This document shows positions 57,167 to 64,000 of a stretch of 64,000 bases of DNA, piece after piece. How positions within the stretch are numbered: position 1 is the stretch's first letter; the number at the start of each line of letters is the position of its first letter. This stretch comes from Betaproteobacteria bacterium (lineage in GTDB: Bacteria > Pseudomonadota > Gammaproteobacteria > Burkholderiales > CAIKXV01). A model generated the notes under the pieces. The model did not search any database, was not told the origin of the DNA, and saw only the letters and a program-made list of their open reading frames with translations. Both the position numbers and the translations under genes were made by a program. The stretch covers positions 1 through 64,000 of the forward strand of contig CANGYF010000001.1 of NCBI GenBank assembly GCA_947458265.1, in the 5' to 3' direction.

Positions 57167-58105
57167 ATGAACGCGTTGGCAGTCGTGCTCGAGAAGCCGC
57201 AGCAGCTGGTCCTGAGCGAGCTCGCCCTCACCGCGCCTACCGCCGACGATGTCGTGGTCGACATCGAATGGAGCGGCATCAGCACCGGCACCGAAAGACT
57301 GCTCTGGCTGGGCGAGATGCCCCAGTTTCCGGGCCTGGGTTATCCGCTGGTTCCCGGATACGAATCCGTCGGCCGCATCGTGGAAGCAGGCGCGTCTTCG
57401 GGCCGAAGCGTTGGCGAGCGGGTGTTCGTGCCTGGCGCGCGCTGCTTCGGCGAAGTACGCGGCCTGTTCGGTGGCGCCGCGGCCACGCTGGTGGTCGCCG
57501 GGTCGCGCACGACGCCGGTCGCCGACAGCCTCGGCGAAGGCGCGGTGCTGCTCGCCCTTGCAGCCACCGCGCAGCATGCGCTGTCTGCGCCAAACGCGGT
57601 GCTGCCCGACCTGATCGTCGGCCACGGCGTACTTGGCCGCCTGCTTGCGCGCCTGGCCGTTGCCGCGGGTGGAGCTCCGGTGGTCTGGGAGACGAACGCC
57701 GCGCGGCGCGAAGGTGCCGAGGGCTACGAGGTGGCCGACCCCGCGTCCGACGAGCGGCGCGACTACCGCTCCATCTACGACGTCAGTGGCGACTCGAAGC
57801 TGCTCGACACGCTGGTGATGCGCCTGGCCCCCGGCGGCGAGATCGTGCTCGCCGGCTTCTACAGTGCGCCGCTGCAGTTCGCATTCGCACCTGCGTTCAT
57901 GCGCGAAGCCCGCCTGCGGGTCGCGGCGGAATGGAAGCCCGCCGACCTGGTTGCAGTCACCGACCTTCTCGCTTCGGGCCGCCTGTCGCTCGACGGCCTG
58001 ATCACCCACCGCGTGCAGGCGGCACATGCCGCATCGGCCTATCGCACCGCGTTTGCCGACGCTTCCTGCCTGAAGATGATTCTCGACTGGAGAGACGTGC
58101 AATGA
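57167..58105 (+). CDS. bchC: 3-hydroxyethyl bacteriochlorophyllide a dehydrogenase (BchC)
   Basis: BchC oxidises the C-3 hydroxyethyl group to acetyl, a late step of bacteriochlorophyll a synthesis. The 312-residue MDR-fold protein has [20 protein letters not shown] and [33 protein letters not shown] is present, along with a Rossmann-like [16 protein letters not shown]. The ATG at 57167 was chosen because it matches family N-termini ([12 protein letters not shown]); an in-frame upstream ATG adds 12 residues. The stop overlaps bchX. Confidence 0.95.
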   Translation: MNALAVVLEKPQQLVLSELALTAPTADDVVVDIEWSGISTGTERLLWLGEMPQFPGLGYPLVPGYESVGRIVEAGASSGRSVGERVFVPGARCFGEVRGLFGGAAATLVVAGSRTTPVADSLGEGAVLLALAATAQHALSAPNAVLPDLIVGHGVLGRLLARLAVAAGGAPVVWETNAARREGAEGYEVADPASDERRDYRSIYDVSGDSKLLDTLVMRLAPGGEIVLAGFYSAPLQFAFAPAFMREARLRVAAEWKPADLVAVTDLLASGRLSLDGLITHRVQAAHAASAYRTAFADASCLKMILDWRDVQ

Positions 58106-59115
58106 GCTCCACCAATACCGCCGCATCGGTCGTGCAGTTCGCAATGAAGAGCGCGCTTCGCGCGGAGGCGGCGATCGAGCCGGATCCGGTTTCGACCAGC
58201 CCCGCGACGAAGGATACGCAGATCATCGCGATCTACGGCAAGGGCGGCATCGGCAAGAGCTTCACGCTGGCCAACCTCTCCTACATGATGGCCCAGCAGG
58301 GCAAGAAGGTACTGCTGATCGGTTGCGACCCGAAGAGCGACACGACCTCGCTGCTCTTCGGAGGCAAGGCCTGCCCGACCATCATCGAAACCTCCTCCAA
58401 GAAGAAGCTCGCCGGCGAACAGGTCTCGATCGGCGATGTCTGCTTCATCCGCGACGGCGTGTTCGCGATGGAACTCGGCGGCCCTGAAGTCGGCCGTGGC
58501 TGCGGTGGTCGCGGCATCATCCATGGCTTCGAGACCCTCGAGAAGCTCGGCTTCCACGACTGGGGCTTCGACTACGTACTGCTCGACTTCCTCGGCGACG
58601 TGGTCTGCGGCGGCTTCGGCCTGCCGATCGCCCGCGACATGTGCCAGAAGGTCATCGTCGTCGGCAGCAACGACCTGCAGTCGCTGTATGTCGCGAACAA
58701 CGTCTGCTCGGCGGTCGAGTACTTCCGCAAGCTCGGTGGCAATGTGGGCGTCGCCGGCCTGGTGATCAACAAGGAAGACGGTACCGGCGAAGCGGCGAAG
58801 TTCGCCGAGGCAGTCGGCATCCCGGTGCTCGCCTCCATTCCGGCCAACGACGACATCCGCCGCAAGAGTGCCAACTACGAAATCATCGGTCGCCCCGGCA
58901 CCCAGTGGGCCTCGGTGTTCGAGGGCCTCGCGTCGAATGTCGCCAGCGCGCCGCCCGTGCGGCCGAAGCCGCTCAGCCAGGACCAGTTGCTCTCTCTGTT
59001 CAGCAGCGAGATCACCGGCCGCGACTATGTGATGCAGCCGGCGACCGTGGCCGACATGCTGGGCCGCGAGACGGTCGAGAAAAAGACCCTCGAAGTGGTT
59101 TACGACGAAGCCTGA
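58102..59115 (+). CDS. bchX: Chlorophyllide a reductase iron protein (BchX)
   Basis: BchX is the NifH-like ATPase that feeds electrons to BchY/BchZ, which reduce ring B of chlorophyllide to the bacteriochlorin level. The 337-residue protein has an N-terminal extension and the P-loop [18 protein letters not shown] (note Ser-Phe where BchL has Ser-Thr). The cluster cysteines are in VGRGCGGRG and GDVVCGGFG. The ATG overlaps the bchC stop, and bchY begins 4 bases after its stop. Confidence 0.96.
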   Translation: MSSTNTAASVVQFAMKSALRAEAAIEPDPVSTSPATKDTQIIAIYGKGGIGKSFTLANLSYMMAQQGKKVLLIGCDPKSDTTSLLFGGKACPTIIETSSKKKLAGEQVSIGDVCFIRDGVFAMELGGPEVGRGCGGRGIIHGFETLEKLGFHDWGFDYVLLDFLGDVVCGGFGLPIARDMCQKVIVVGSNDLQSLYVANNVCSAVEYFRKLGGNVGVAGLVINKEDGTGEAAKFAEAVGIPVLASIPANDDIRRKSANYEIIGRPGTQWASVFEGLASNVASAPPVRPKPLSQDQLLSLFSSEITGRDYVMQPATVADMLGRETVEKKTLEVVYDEA

Positions 59116-59119
59116 GCCG

Positions 59120-60742
59120 ATGGACACGCCCCAGTTCCGTCAGTCCCCGCAGCCAGCGGCGCCCGAGGCCGCGCCGGCATCGGCGTCTTCCGCGGTTCCG
59201 GTGACCATGCATTCCGCAGGCGTGCCGGCGGCGCAGGTCGATGGAGCCGGGTGCCATGGCGGCAAGCAGCAGATGGAAGCGGCAGCGCGCGCTGCCGGCA
59301 AGAGCGAAGCGCTCGACCAGTACGCGAAAGATTATCCGAAGGGTCCGCACGACCAACCGCAGTCGATGTGCCCGGCGTTCGGCAGCCTGCGCGTCGGGCT
59401 GCGCATGCGGCGCACGGCGACCGTGCTGTCGGGTTCGGCCTGCTGCGTGTACGGCCTGACCTTCACCTCGCATTTCTACGGCGCCCGGCGCACCGTCGGC
59501 TATGTGCCGTTCAATTCCGAAACGCTCGTTACCGGCAAGCTGTTCGAGGATATCCGCGAAGCGGTGTTCAAGCTGGCAGACCCGGCGCTCTACGACGCAG
59601 TCGTGATCATCAACCTGTGCGTGCCCACCGCCAGCGGCGTGCCGTTGCAACTGCTGCCGAAGGAGATCGAGGGCGTGCGCATCATCGGCATCGACGTGCC
59701 GGGGTTCGGCGTGCCCACGCATGCCGAAGCCAAGGACGTGCTGGCCGGTGCGATGCTGAAGTTCGCCCGTGCGGAAGCCGAGTCCGGGCCGGTACAGGCC
59801 CCGCGCAATCACCAGCCCGGCGCGCGCAGCGGCAAGCCGACGGTCACCCTGCTCGGCGAGCTGTTCCCGGCCGATCCGATGGTCATCGGGATGCTGCTAG
59901 AGCCGATGGGCGTGGCCGCAGGGCCGGTGGTACCCACCCGCGAGTGGCGCGAGCTCTATGCCGCGCTCGATGGCTCGGTGATCGCCGCCATCCACCCGTT
60001 CTATACCGCTAGCATCCGCGAGTTCGAAGCTGCCGGTCGACCGATTGTCGGCTCCGCCCCGGTCGGCCATGACGGCACCGAGGCCTGGCTGGAGGCGATC
60101 GGCCAGTCGTTGAATGTCGCGCGCGACAAGATCGATGCGGCGAAGAACCGCATCCTGCCGGCGATCCGCGGCGCGCTGTCGAAGATGCCGATCAAGGGCC
60201 GCATCACGATGAGCGGCTACGAAGGCTCCGAGCTGCTGGTCGGCCGACTGCTGGTCGAGAGCGGCGCGGACCTGCGCTATGTCGGCACCGCCTGTCCGCG
60301 CACGCCCTGGAGCGACCCCGACCGCGAGTGGCTGGAGGCCAGGGGGGTGCATGTGCAGTACCGCGCCTCGCTGGAGCAGGACCTTGCAGCGATGCGCGAG
60401 TTCAAGCCTGACCTGGCGATCGGTACTACCCCGGTGGTGCAGGCGGCCAAGGAAGCCACGATCCCGGCACTGTATTTCACCAACCTGATTTCAGCGCGAC
60501 CCCTGATGGGGCCGGCCGGGGCAGGATCGCTCGCCACGGTGATCAATGCGGCGATGGGCAACAAGGGTCGCTTCGACGAGATGAAGTCGTTCTTCGATGG
60601 CGTCGGCGAAGGCCATGCTGCCGGCATCTGGCAGGTCCAGGATGGCGTGCCGCAGGATCGTCCGGAGTTCCGCGAACAGCAGAAGCGCAACCTGGCCAAG
60701 CTGGCCAAGCAGCGCAAGGCCGAGGAGGCGGGGCTGATATGA
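59120..60742 (+). CDS. bchY: Chlorophyllide a reductase subunit Y (BchY)
   Basis: BchY is the 540-residue NifD-like subunit of chlorophyllide a reductase. After an Ala/Pro-rich N-terminal region of about 35 residues, cluster-binding cysteines appear in [11 protein letters not shown] and [31 protein letters not shown] is also visible. The frame runs straight into bchZ with an ATGA overlap. Confidence 0.96.
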   Translation: MDTPQFRQSPQPAAPEAAPASASSAVPVTMHSAGVPAAQVDGAGCHGGKQQMEAAARAAGKSEALDQYAKDYPKGPHDQPQSMCPAFGSLRVGLRMRRTATVLSGSACCVYGLTFTSHFYGARRTVGYVPFNSETLVTGKLFEDIREAVFKLADPALYDAVVIINLCVPTASGVPLQLLPKEIEGVRIIGIDVPGFGVPTHAEAKDVLAGAMLKFARAEAESGPVQAPRNHQPGARSGKPTVTLLGELFPADPMVIGMLLEPMGVAAGPVVPTREWRELYAALDGSVIAAIHPFYTASIREFEAAGRPIVGSAPVGHDGTEAWLEAIGQSLNVARDKIDAAKNRILPAIRGALSKMPIKGRITMSGYEGSELLVGRLLVESGADLRYVGTACPRTPWSDPDREWLEARGVHVQYRASLEQDLAAMREFKPDLAIGTTPVVQAAKEATIPALYFTNLISARPLMGPAGAGSLATVINAAMGNKGRFDEMKSFFDGVGEGHAAGIWQVQDGVPQDRPEFREQQKRNLAKLAKQRKAEEAGLI

Positions 60743-62229
60743 GCCTGATCCTCGACCATGACCGGGCAGGCGGCTACTGGGGCGCGGTGTACGTGTTCGC
60801 CGCGATCAAGGGCCTGCAGGTGGTGATCGATGGTCCGGTCGGCTGCGAGAACCTTCCGGTCACCTCGGTGCTGCACTACACCGACGCACTGCCACCGCAT
60901 GAGCTGCCGGTCGTGGTCACCGGTCTCGCCGAAGAGGAACTCGGCCAGCACGGGACCGAAGGCGCGATGAAGCGCGCCCATGCGGTACTCGACCCGAACC
61001 TGCCCGCGGTGGTCGTCACCGGCTCGATCGCCGAGATGATCGGTGGCGGCGTGACGCCCGAAGGTACCGGCATCGCGCGCTTCCTGCCACGTACGATCGA
61101 TGAAGATCAGTGGCAGAGCGCGAACCGCGCCATGTACTGGCTGTGGACCGAATACGCGTCCAAGCGCGGCACCATGCCGGAGCGCCGTCCGGTGAAGGAA
61201 GGCGACAAGCCGCGCGTGAACATCCTCGGCCCCAGCTACGGCATGTTCAATTCGCCGAGCGACGTGGCCGAGATCCGGCGCCTGGTCGAAGGCATCGGCG
61301 CTGAAGTCAACATGGTGTTCCCGTTGGGAAGCCATCTCGCCGACGTGCGGCGCCTGGTGGATGCCGACGTCAACATCTGCATGTACCGCGAGTTCGGTCG
61401 CCTGCTGTGCGAGGCGCTCGACCGGCCGTATCTGCAGGCGCCGATCGGCCTGCACAGCACGACGAAATTCCTGCGTTCCCTGGGTGAACTGCTCGGGCTC
61501 GACCCGGAACCCTTCATCGAGCGCGAGAAGCACACGACGATCAAGCCGGTCTGGGACCTGTGGCGTTCGGTGACCCAGGACTTCTTCGGCACCGCAAGCT
61601 TCGCGGTCGTGGCCAACGAAACCTACTCGCGCGGCATCCGGCACTTCCTCGAGGAAGAACTCGGCTTCCCGTGCACCTTCGCGGTTGCCCGCAAGGCCGG
61701 GGCCAAGACGGACAACGAAGCGGTGCGCCAGATGGTGCGAGAGAAGACGCCGCTGGTGATGTTCGGCAGCTTCAACGAGCGCATGTACCTCGCCGAGATG
61801 GGCTCGAAGGCGTCCTATATCCCGGCTTCGTTCCCGGGCGCGATCATCCGCCGCCATACCGGCACGCCTTTCATGGGTTACGCCGGCGCCACCTATCTGG
61901 TGCAGGAAGTCTGCAACGCGCTGTTCGATGCGCTCTTCCACATGATCCCGCTGGGTACGGACCTCGACAAGGTCGATGCGACGCCGGCCCGGCTGCACGC
62001 GGAGCTGGCCTGGGACGAGGATGCCAAGGCGGCGTTCGACGAGCGCGTCGAGGCGTTCCCGGTGCTGGTGCGCATCTCTGCCGCCAAGCAGTTGCGCGAC
62101 GAGGTCGAGCGCAACACGCGCCACGCGGGGGAGTCGCGGGTGACGCTTGCGCGCGTGCAGGGCGACGCCGCGAGAGCCCGCCCGACGCCGGCAGCAGCTG
62201 CAGCAACGCCAGCGCAGGAGCCGGCATGA
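60739..62229 (+). CDS. bchZ: Chlorophyllide a reductase subunit Z (BchZ)
   Basis: BchZ is the 496-residue NifK-like partner of BchY. It starts [20 protein letters not shown] and has the cluster/active-site cysteine region [34 protein letters not shown] and a C-terminal light-independent reductase domain with [20 protein letters not shown] are also seen. The last 30 or so residues are Ala-rich. A 193-bp spacer with two hairpins separates it from pufB. No pufQ-like gene is found in that spacer. Confidence 0.96.
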   Translation: MSLILDHDRAGGYWGAVYVFAAIKGLQVVIDGPVGCENLPVTSVLHYTDALPPHELPVVVTGLAEEELGQHGTEGAMKRAHAVLDPNLPAVVVTGSIAEMIGGGVTPEGTGIARFLPRTIDEDQWQSANRAMYWLWTEYASKRGTMPERRPVKEGDKPRVNILGPSYGMFNSPSDVAEIRRLVEGIGAEVNMVFPLGSHLADVRRLVDADVNICMYREFGRLLCEALDRPYLQAPIGLHSTTKFLRSLGELLGLDPEPFIEREKHTTIKPVWDLWRSVTQDFFGTASFAVVANETYSRGIRHFLEEELGFPCTFAVARKAGAKTDNEAVRQMVREKTPLVMFGSFNERMYLAEMGSKASYIPASFPGAIIRRHTGTPFMGYAGATYLVQEVCNALFDALFHMIPLGTDLDKVDATPARLHAELAWDEDAKAAFDERVEAFPVLVRISAAKQLRDEVERNTRHAGESRVTLARVQGDAARARPTPAAAAATPAQEPA

Positions 62230-62341
62230 CGGCGCGCCGGATCCAGCCCACAAGCAACAAGCGTCTTTCGACGCACACGCGCCCGTTCGGCGCGCCGTGC
62301 GTTGCCACCGATTCTGTCCAGTCGTACCGGACGGAAGCGTT

Positions 62342-62391
62342 CGCCGCGACGAAGTGTCGCGGCGGTCCCGCTGCAGGCCTCGAAAGCCTGC
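62342..62391 (+). promoter_or_regulatory. Two tandem hairpins between bchZ and pufB
   Basis: CGCCGCGAC (62342-62350) and GTCGCGGCG (62356-62364) form a perfect 9-bp stem with a 5-base loop. GCAGGC (62373-62378) and GCCTGC (62386-62391) form a second 6-bp stem. No U-run follows, so they look like mRNA-stability or partial-termination elements rather than a classical terminator. They end 31 bases before the pufB ATG. In Rhodobacter, puf levels depend strongly on such structures. Confidence 0.55.
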
Positions 62392-62422
62392 GGTAACAGC
62401 CGTCATCAGGAGGTATCACCAA

Positions 62423-62566
62423 ATGGCTGAACGAAGCTCCATCTCCGGCCTCACGGACAGCGAGGCACAGGAGTTCCACCAGTTCTACATTCAGGGAATG
62501 ATCGCTTTCACGGCAGTCGCCGTCGTTGCGCATGTCCTGGTGTGGGCCTGGCGTCCCTGGCTCTAG
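62423..62566 (+). CDS. pufB: LH1 beta polypeptide (PufB)
   Basis: This 47-residue antenna protein forms the outer helix ring of LH1 with PufA. The N-terminal part is [15 protein letters not shown] with the conserved His19. One membrane helix follows, with the bacteriochlorophyll ligand His37 in [14 protein letters not shown]. The WxWRPWL ending is the normal beta C-terminus. AGGAGG sits 9 bases before the ATG. The gene is followed 18 bp later by an unusual small gene rather than directly by pufA. Confidence 0.97.
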   Translation: MAERSSISGLTDSEAQEFHQFYIQGMIAFTAVAVVAHVLVWAWRPWL

Positions 62567-62584
62567 AGCCTGAAAGGAATAGTG

Positions 62585-62809
62585 ATGACCGACCTGACCG
62601 CAGGTTCCGTGCAGAGGATCATGACGGGCGATTCGAAGTCCTTCAGGGTGATCTATACGGTGAGCTTCGCGACCATTCTCGCGATCGCCCTCGTCGCGCA
62701 GAAGTTGGGCTGGCATTGGCGTTCCTGGCTTCCGGGGGCTGAAGGTGCCGAGTCGTTGAATGACGGCGTGAAGGTGGCGGTCTACAACTTCATGTCGCAA
62801 TTACTTTAG
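62585..62809 (+). CDS. Unrecognised single-span protein with PufB-like C-terminal motif
   Basis: This is a 74-residue protein encoded between pufB and pufA. It has a polar N-terminus (residues 1-19), one membrane span (about 20-39) and a 25-residue C-terminal tail ending NDGVKVAVYNFMSQLL that may form an amphipathic helix. Residues 38-49 (AQKLGWHWRSWL) align without gaps to PufB 36-47 ([12 protein letters not shown]), sharing A, L, W, WR and WL. The bacteriochlorophyll-ligating His of PufB is Gln39 here. PufB His19 aligns to Arg21, but Phe18/Phe20 match. AAGGA lies 6 bases before the ATG, and the stop overlaps the pufA ribosome site. It is unlike known PufQ. It has PufX-like size and topology but no visible sequence match. 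Being a beta-like paralogue that is part of RC-LH1 is inference. Confidence 0.85.
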   Translation: MTDLTAGSVQRIMTGDSKSFRVIYTVSFATILAIALVAQKLGWHWRSWLPGAEGAESLNDGVKVAVYNFMSQLL

Positions 62810-62821
62810 GAGAAAGAACTC

Positions 62822-63010
62822 ATGTGGAGAATCTGGCGTTTGTACGACCCATTGCGGGCCATGGTCGTCCAGGGTGTGTTCCTGTTCTCGCTGGCAGCAA
62901 TGATTCACCTCGTCCTGCTGAGCACGAACAAGTTCAACTGGCTCGACGGTCCGAAGGCCGGTCCGGCAACCACGCAGAACGCGCCGATGCCGGCAGCAAC
63001 ACCCAAGTAG
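62822..63010 (+). CDS. pufA: LH1 alpha polypeptide (PufA)
   Basis: The 62-residue inner-ring antenna polypeptide begins [20 protein letters not shown] with the conserved Trp/Arg N-terminus and one membrane helix. The bacteriochlorophyll ligand is His29 ([19 protein letters not shown]). A short Pro/Ala tail follows. AGGAG (62808-62812) overlaps the stop of the preceding small gene, so translation is likely coupled. It is followed by a long hairpin before pufL. Confidence 0.97.
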   Translation: MWRIWRLYDPLRAMVVQGVFLFSLAAMIHLVLLSTNKFNWLDGPKAGPATTQNAPMPAATPK

Positions 63011-63040
63011 CACGCAGCAGAAACACGTTGTACCCCAGGG

Positions 63041-63076
63041 GGACGAGGCACCGGCGCTGTCTGCCGGGCCTCGTCC
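63041..63076 (+). promoter_or_regulatory. pufA-pufL intercistronic hairpin
   Basis: GGACGAGGC (63041-63049) pairs with GCCTCGTCC (63068-63076). Inside it, CCGGC (63051-63055) pairs with GCCGG (63063-63067), with one bulged A and a 7-base loop. In Rhodobacter a hairpin at this site blocks 3' decay, so pufBA mRNA outlives pufLM mRNA and LH1 is made in excess over reaction centres. The same function is likely here. Confidence 0.75.
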
Positions 63077-63094
63077 GCCGACCTGGGCGGCAGG

Positions 63095-63109
63095 AGGGCT
63101 ACAGGCCCT
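63095..63109 (+). promoter_or_regulatory. Small second hairpin in the pufA-pufL spacer
   Basis: AGGGC (63095-63099) and GCCCT (63105-63109) form a 5-bp stem with a 5-base loop, 18 bases after the main hairpin. It is short and may only support the larger structure. The remainder of the spacer to pufL shows no gene. Confidence 0.35.
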
Positions 63110-63196
63110 ACTGCACCGGCGTTATTCGTACCTGACCCCGATATCGATTTCGACCGCGATGGCGCAACGAGGCGCCGCACGGCGGGAGGACCCAAG

Positions 63197-64000
63197 ATGG
63201 CAATGCTGAGTTTCGAACGAAAGTACCGTGTCCGTGGCGGCACGCTCGTCGGGGGCGACCTCTTCGATTTCTGGATCGGGCCGTTCTACGTCGGCTTCTT
63301 CGGTGTGACGACGATGTTCTTCAGCATCCTCGGCACCGCGCTGATCCTCTGGGGCGCCTCGCAGGGCCCGACCTGGAACCTCTGGCAGATCAATATCGCG
63401 CCGCCTGACCTCAAGTACGGGCTGGGCCTCGCCCCGCTCCTTGAGGGCGGGCTGTGGCAGCTGATCACGGTCTGCGCGATCGGCGCCTTCGGTTCATGGG
63501 CGCTGCGCGAGGTCGAGATCTGCCGCAAGCTCGGCATGGGCTACCACGTACCCTTCGCGTTCTCCTTCGCGATCGGTGCCTATGTGACGCTGGTGGTGGT
63601 GCGCCCGGTGCTTCTGGGCGCATGGGGGCATGGATTCCCCTACGGCATCTTCAGCCACCTCGACTGGGTATCGAACGTCGGCTACCAGTACCTGCACTTC
63701 CACTACAACCCGGCGCACATGATCGCCGTCAGCTTCTTCTTCACCTGCACGTTCGCGCTGTCGCTGCACGGCGCGCTGGTGCTGTCGGCCACGAACCCGC
63801 CGAAGGGCGAGGCCGTCAAGACTCCCGAGCACGAGGACACGTTCTTCCGCGACACGATCGGCTACTCGATCGGAACGCTGGGCATCCACAGGCTCGGCCT
63901 GTTCCTCGCCCTGGCAGCGGTCTTCTGGAGCGCCGTGTGCATCGTGATCAGCGGCCCGTTCTGGACGCGCGGCTGGCCCGAGTGGTGGGGCTGGTGGCTC
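63197..64000 (+). CDS. pufL: Photosynthetic reaction centre L subunit (PufL), 3' end outside window
   Basis: PufL binds half of the special pair, accessory bacteriochlorophyll, bacteriopheophytin and QB. The frame gives 268 residues of an expected 275-280 before the window ends. It begins [20 protein letters not shown]. The histidines matching L153, L173, L190 and L230 of Rhodobacter are His154 (FSHLDW), His174 (NPAHM), His191 (SLHGAL) and His231 (GIHRLGL); His169 in FHYNP matches L168. Five membrane helices are visible. GGGAGGA precedes the ATG. pufM should follow. Confidence 0.97.
   Translation, partial: MAMLSFERKYRVRGGTLVGGDLFDFWIGPFYVGFFGVTTMFFSILGTALILWGASQGPTWNLWQINIAPPDLKYGLGLAPLLEGGLWQLITVCAIGAFGSWALREVEICRKLGMGYHVPFAFSFAIGAYVTLVVVRPVLLGAWGHGFPYGIFSHLDWVSNVGYQYLHFHYNPAHMIAVSFFFTCTFALSLHGALVLSATNPPKGEAVKTPEHEDTFFRDTIGYSIGTLGIHRLGLFLALAAVFWSAVCIVISGPFWTRGWPEWWGWWL

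Noticed and set aside
62320-62340. A PpsR site (TGT-N12-ACA) before pufB
   Set aside because: TGTCCAGTCGTACCGGAC is close but ends in GAC, not ACA, and no promoter boxes were evident.
62230-62422. A pufQ gene between bchZ and pufB
   Set aside because: No frame there gives a plausible PufQ-like protein with a membrane span and ribosome site.
62585-62809. Calling the small puf gene pufQ or pufX
   Set aside because: The sequence does not resemble the PufQ or PufX proteins I know; only size and single-span topology are shared with PufX.

Overview
The window is about 64 kb of GC-rich DNA with short spacers and many 4-base ATGA/GTGA overlaps. It comes from a purple (bacteriochlorophyll a) phototroph, most likely a Betaproteobacterium of the Burkholderiales. 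The evidence is an oxygen-dependent cyclase (acsF) inside a puh operon, the order bchHLM-lhaA-puhABC-acsF-puhE, a crtF/bchCXYZ/puf superoperon, three Bug-type periplasmic receptors and a proteobacterial hemCDXY cluster. No rRNA, tRNA, CRISPR array, phage gene or transposase was seen.

Layout: (1) 1-12.7 kb is the first half of a photosynthesis gene cluster: bchH (cut by the window edge), bchL, bchM, lhaA, puhA, puhB, puhC, acsF, puhE, crtI, crtB, all on the + strand. (2) 12.9-28.6 kb is housekeeping: hemC-hemD-hemX-hemY, a degenerate Fic-like protein, a ferredoxin-type reductase, an SDR protein, cutA, a TlpA-like protein, aroQ, accB, accC, prmA, a zinc-ribbon membrane protein, an ABC exporter, yaeQ and a small protein with a helix-rich C-terminus. 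(3) 28.7-50.7 kb is accessory metabolism: phosphoketolase; a minus-strand set of aminotransferase, sulfatase, two Bug receptors, an isocitrate-lyase-like enzyme and an isocitrate/isopropylmalate-type dehydrogenase; a divergent GntR regulator with a DsbA-like protein, a two-domain FAD/Fe-S dehydrogenase and a MATE exporter; then sirtuin, MDR reductase, CinA, a third Bug receptor, a YbaY-like lipoprotein and MmgE/PrpD. (4) 50.8-64 kb is the second half of the photosynthesis cluster: bchI, bchD, bchO, crtE, crtF, bchC, bchX, bchY, bchZ, pufB, an unrecognised small membrane gene, pufA and pufL (cut by the window edge).

How the genes work together: hemC and hemD make uroporphyrinogen III. BchI/D/H with BchO insert Mg into protoporphyrin. 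BchM methylates, AcsF closes ring E, BchL (with BchN/B, not in the window) reduces protochlorophyllide, and BchX/Y/Z and BchC complete the bacteriochlorin ring and side chain. CrtE, CrtB, CrtI and CrtF serve carotenoid synthesis. PufL and PuhA are reaction-centre subunits, PufB and PufA form LH1, and LhaA, PuhB, PuhC and PuhE assemble the complex. TGT-N12-ACA (PpsR/CrtJ-type) sites overlap promoter-like sequences before crtE and bchC.

The most interesting points are: a 74-residue single-span protein encoded between pufB and pufA that aligns without gaps to the PufB C-terminus but has Gln where PufB has its bacteriochlorophyll-ligating His; the roughly 38 kb of unrelated genes splitting the photosynthesis cluster; paired PpsR sites plus a perfect 19-bp palindrome before bchC; a Fic-fold protein that has lost both its catalytic and its inhibitory motif; and a GntR regulator whose intergenic region holds two matching palindromes flanking a REP-like inverted repeat.
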